The translations under genes and the position numbers were made by a program. Shown here piece after piece: positions 5,717 to 6,276 of a DNA stretch of 6,276 nucleotides (position 1 is the first letter of the stretch; every line of letters begins with the position of its first letter). The stretch lies in the NCBI GenBank assembly GCA_028718065.1, contig JAQUMP010000228.1, positions 1-6,276 of the forward strand. Direction: 5' to 3'. The notes beneath the pieces are model-generated. The model ran no database searches and was not told where the DNA came from. It saw only the letters and a program-made list of their open reading frames with translations. Origin of the DNA: Chitinivibrionales bacterium. Its GTDB lineage: Bacteria; Fibrobacterota; Chitinivibrionia; Chitinivibrionales; FEN-1185.

Positions 5717-6276
5717 TCACCGCACCATGATCATGATATGCGCTTTGGTAAAGCGGTCGGCGACGATGCGGTAAATATAGGGACCGGCGGCAACGGGGCG
5801 GTTATGGAGATCGCGAGCGTTCCAGGAAATATTATAATATCCCGGATCAAATACCTTCTGGGGCTCCGTGAGCTTGCACACCACCCTGCCTGCCAGATTG
5901 TAAACCGTAAGGTCCACCTTGGTTTTTACCGGCAGCGCAAAGCGGATAAAGGTCATGGCCCTGAACGGATTGGGGAAATTGGCCATGAGCGCGAATTCCT
6001 TGGGTATCTGGATCAGGGGCGTGAGCGCTATGGGCCCGTAGGTTTTTGAGGCGCCCTTGGTATCGAGCGCGACCAATTTATACTCATAGCGCACGTCGTT
6101 AAAAAGGTTATAATCCACTTTGGCATATTCCCGCCGCCCATAGGAAATACCCTGCGGCGCGCCCGGTATGCGCGGCGATACGCACTTCCAGGCCGTGTCC
6201 GCGATGCCTATACTTTTCTTTTTGTAAAGAACGCCCGCCTTTGAATACGCCGAGTCGGCCACGGCGGCCGTATCGA
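5717..6276 (-). CDS. 3' part of a secreted/surface protein with FN3-like segment and FlgD-like/T9SS sorting domain (partial)
   Basis: The frame is open to the right edge (a GTG at 6260-6262 is internal, since the frame continues as DTAA before it), so the start lies outside the window. About 185 residues are visible. The first part ends with YEYKLVALDTKGASKTYGPIAL, which looks like the last strands of a fibronectin type III-like domain. The last roughly 95 residues are a textbook FlgD-like Ig/T9SS sorting domain: ANFPNPF, TFIRFALP, VDLTVYNLAGRVV, GYYNISWNARDLHNRPVAAGPYIYRI, and a short C-terminal strand ending MIMVR. Such proteins are exported through the outer membrane and attached or released after cleavage. 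The main catalytic or binding part is not visible. The gene runs in the same direction as the GH16-like gene, but the 263-bp gap suggests separate transcription. Confidence 0.88.
   Translation of the reverse strand, partial: DTAAVADSAYSKAGVLYKKKSIGIADTAWKCVSPRIPGAPQGISYGRREYAKVDYNLFNDVRYEYKLVALDTKGASKTYGPIALTPLIQIPKEFALMANFPNPFRAMTFIRFALPVKTKVDLTVYNLAGRVVCKLTEPQKVFDPGYYNISWNARDLHNRPVAAGPYIYRIVADRFTKAHIMIMVR

Noticed and set aside
6260..6262. GTG as start codon of the right-edge gene.
   Set aside because: The frame stays open to the window edge beyond it, no ribosome binding site can be assessed there, and the protein has no signal peptide at that point, so the gene surely begins outside the window.

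Overview
The window looks like chromosomal DNA of a Gram-negative bacterium from the Fibrobacterota/Chlorobiota/Bacteroidota (FCB) supergroup. A chitin- or glucan-degrading Fibrobacterota-like lineage is my best guess, but the phylum is an inference. The reasons are three proteins whose C-terminal ends resemble type IX secretion (T9SS)/FlgD-like sorting domains, an outer-membrane barrel of PorV/PorQ-like character, and a modular glycoside hydrolase built like those of polysaccharide-degrading FCB bacteria. Base composition is moderately GC-rich and even across the genes, with no sign of recent transfer. There are no tRNA, rRNA, CRISPR, transposase or phage genes.

Left half (+ strand): the 3' end of a probable sorted surface/secreted protein (1-99) overlaps, through an ATGA junction, a secreted right-handed beta-helix protein (96-905). 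After 24 bp comes a 770-residue outer-membrane barrel/TPR fusion protein (930-3242). The spacing suggests one operon whose products all go to the envelope.

Middle (3243-3455): the operon converges on a minus-strand gene. The 213-bp gap holds a roughly 100-bp nested inverted-repeat element with a perfect 17-bp stem, then a second, imperfect inverted repeat. It is probably a dispersed intergenic repeat that could also act as a bidirectional 3'-end structure.

Right half (- strand): a 665-residue secreted enzyme (3456-5453) combines a signal peptide, a GH16-like catalytic domain with an ExDxxE motif, a chitobiase/hexosaminidase C-terminal-type domain, a PA14 domain and a sorting-type C-terminus. 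Its 263-bp upstream gap (5454-5716) carries a different intergenic inverted-repeat element. The 3' part of another minus-strand gene (5717-6276, open at the right edge) encodes a fibronectin-III-like segment and a classical FlgD-like/T9SS sorting domain.

Together the genes read as an envelope and extracellular polysaccharide-processing neighbourhood. The hydrolase and the two edge proteins look like T9SS-type cargo. The beta-helix protein and barrel/TPR fusion look like a surface or outer-membrane pair of unknown job. The most unusual items are the barrel/TPR fusion and the two structured intergenic elements. No wholly new system can be proven from the sequence alone.
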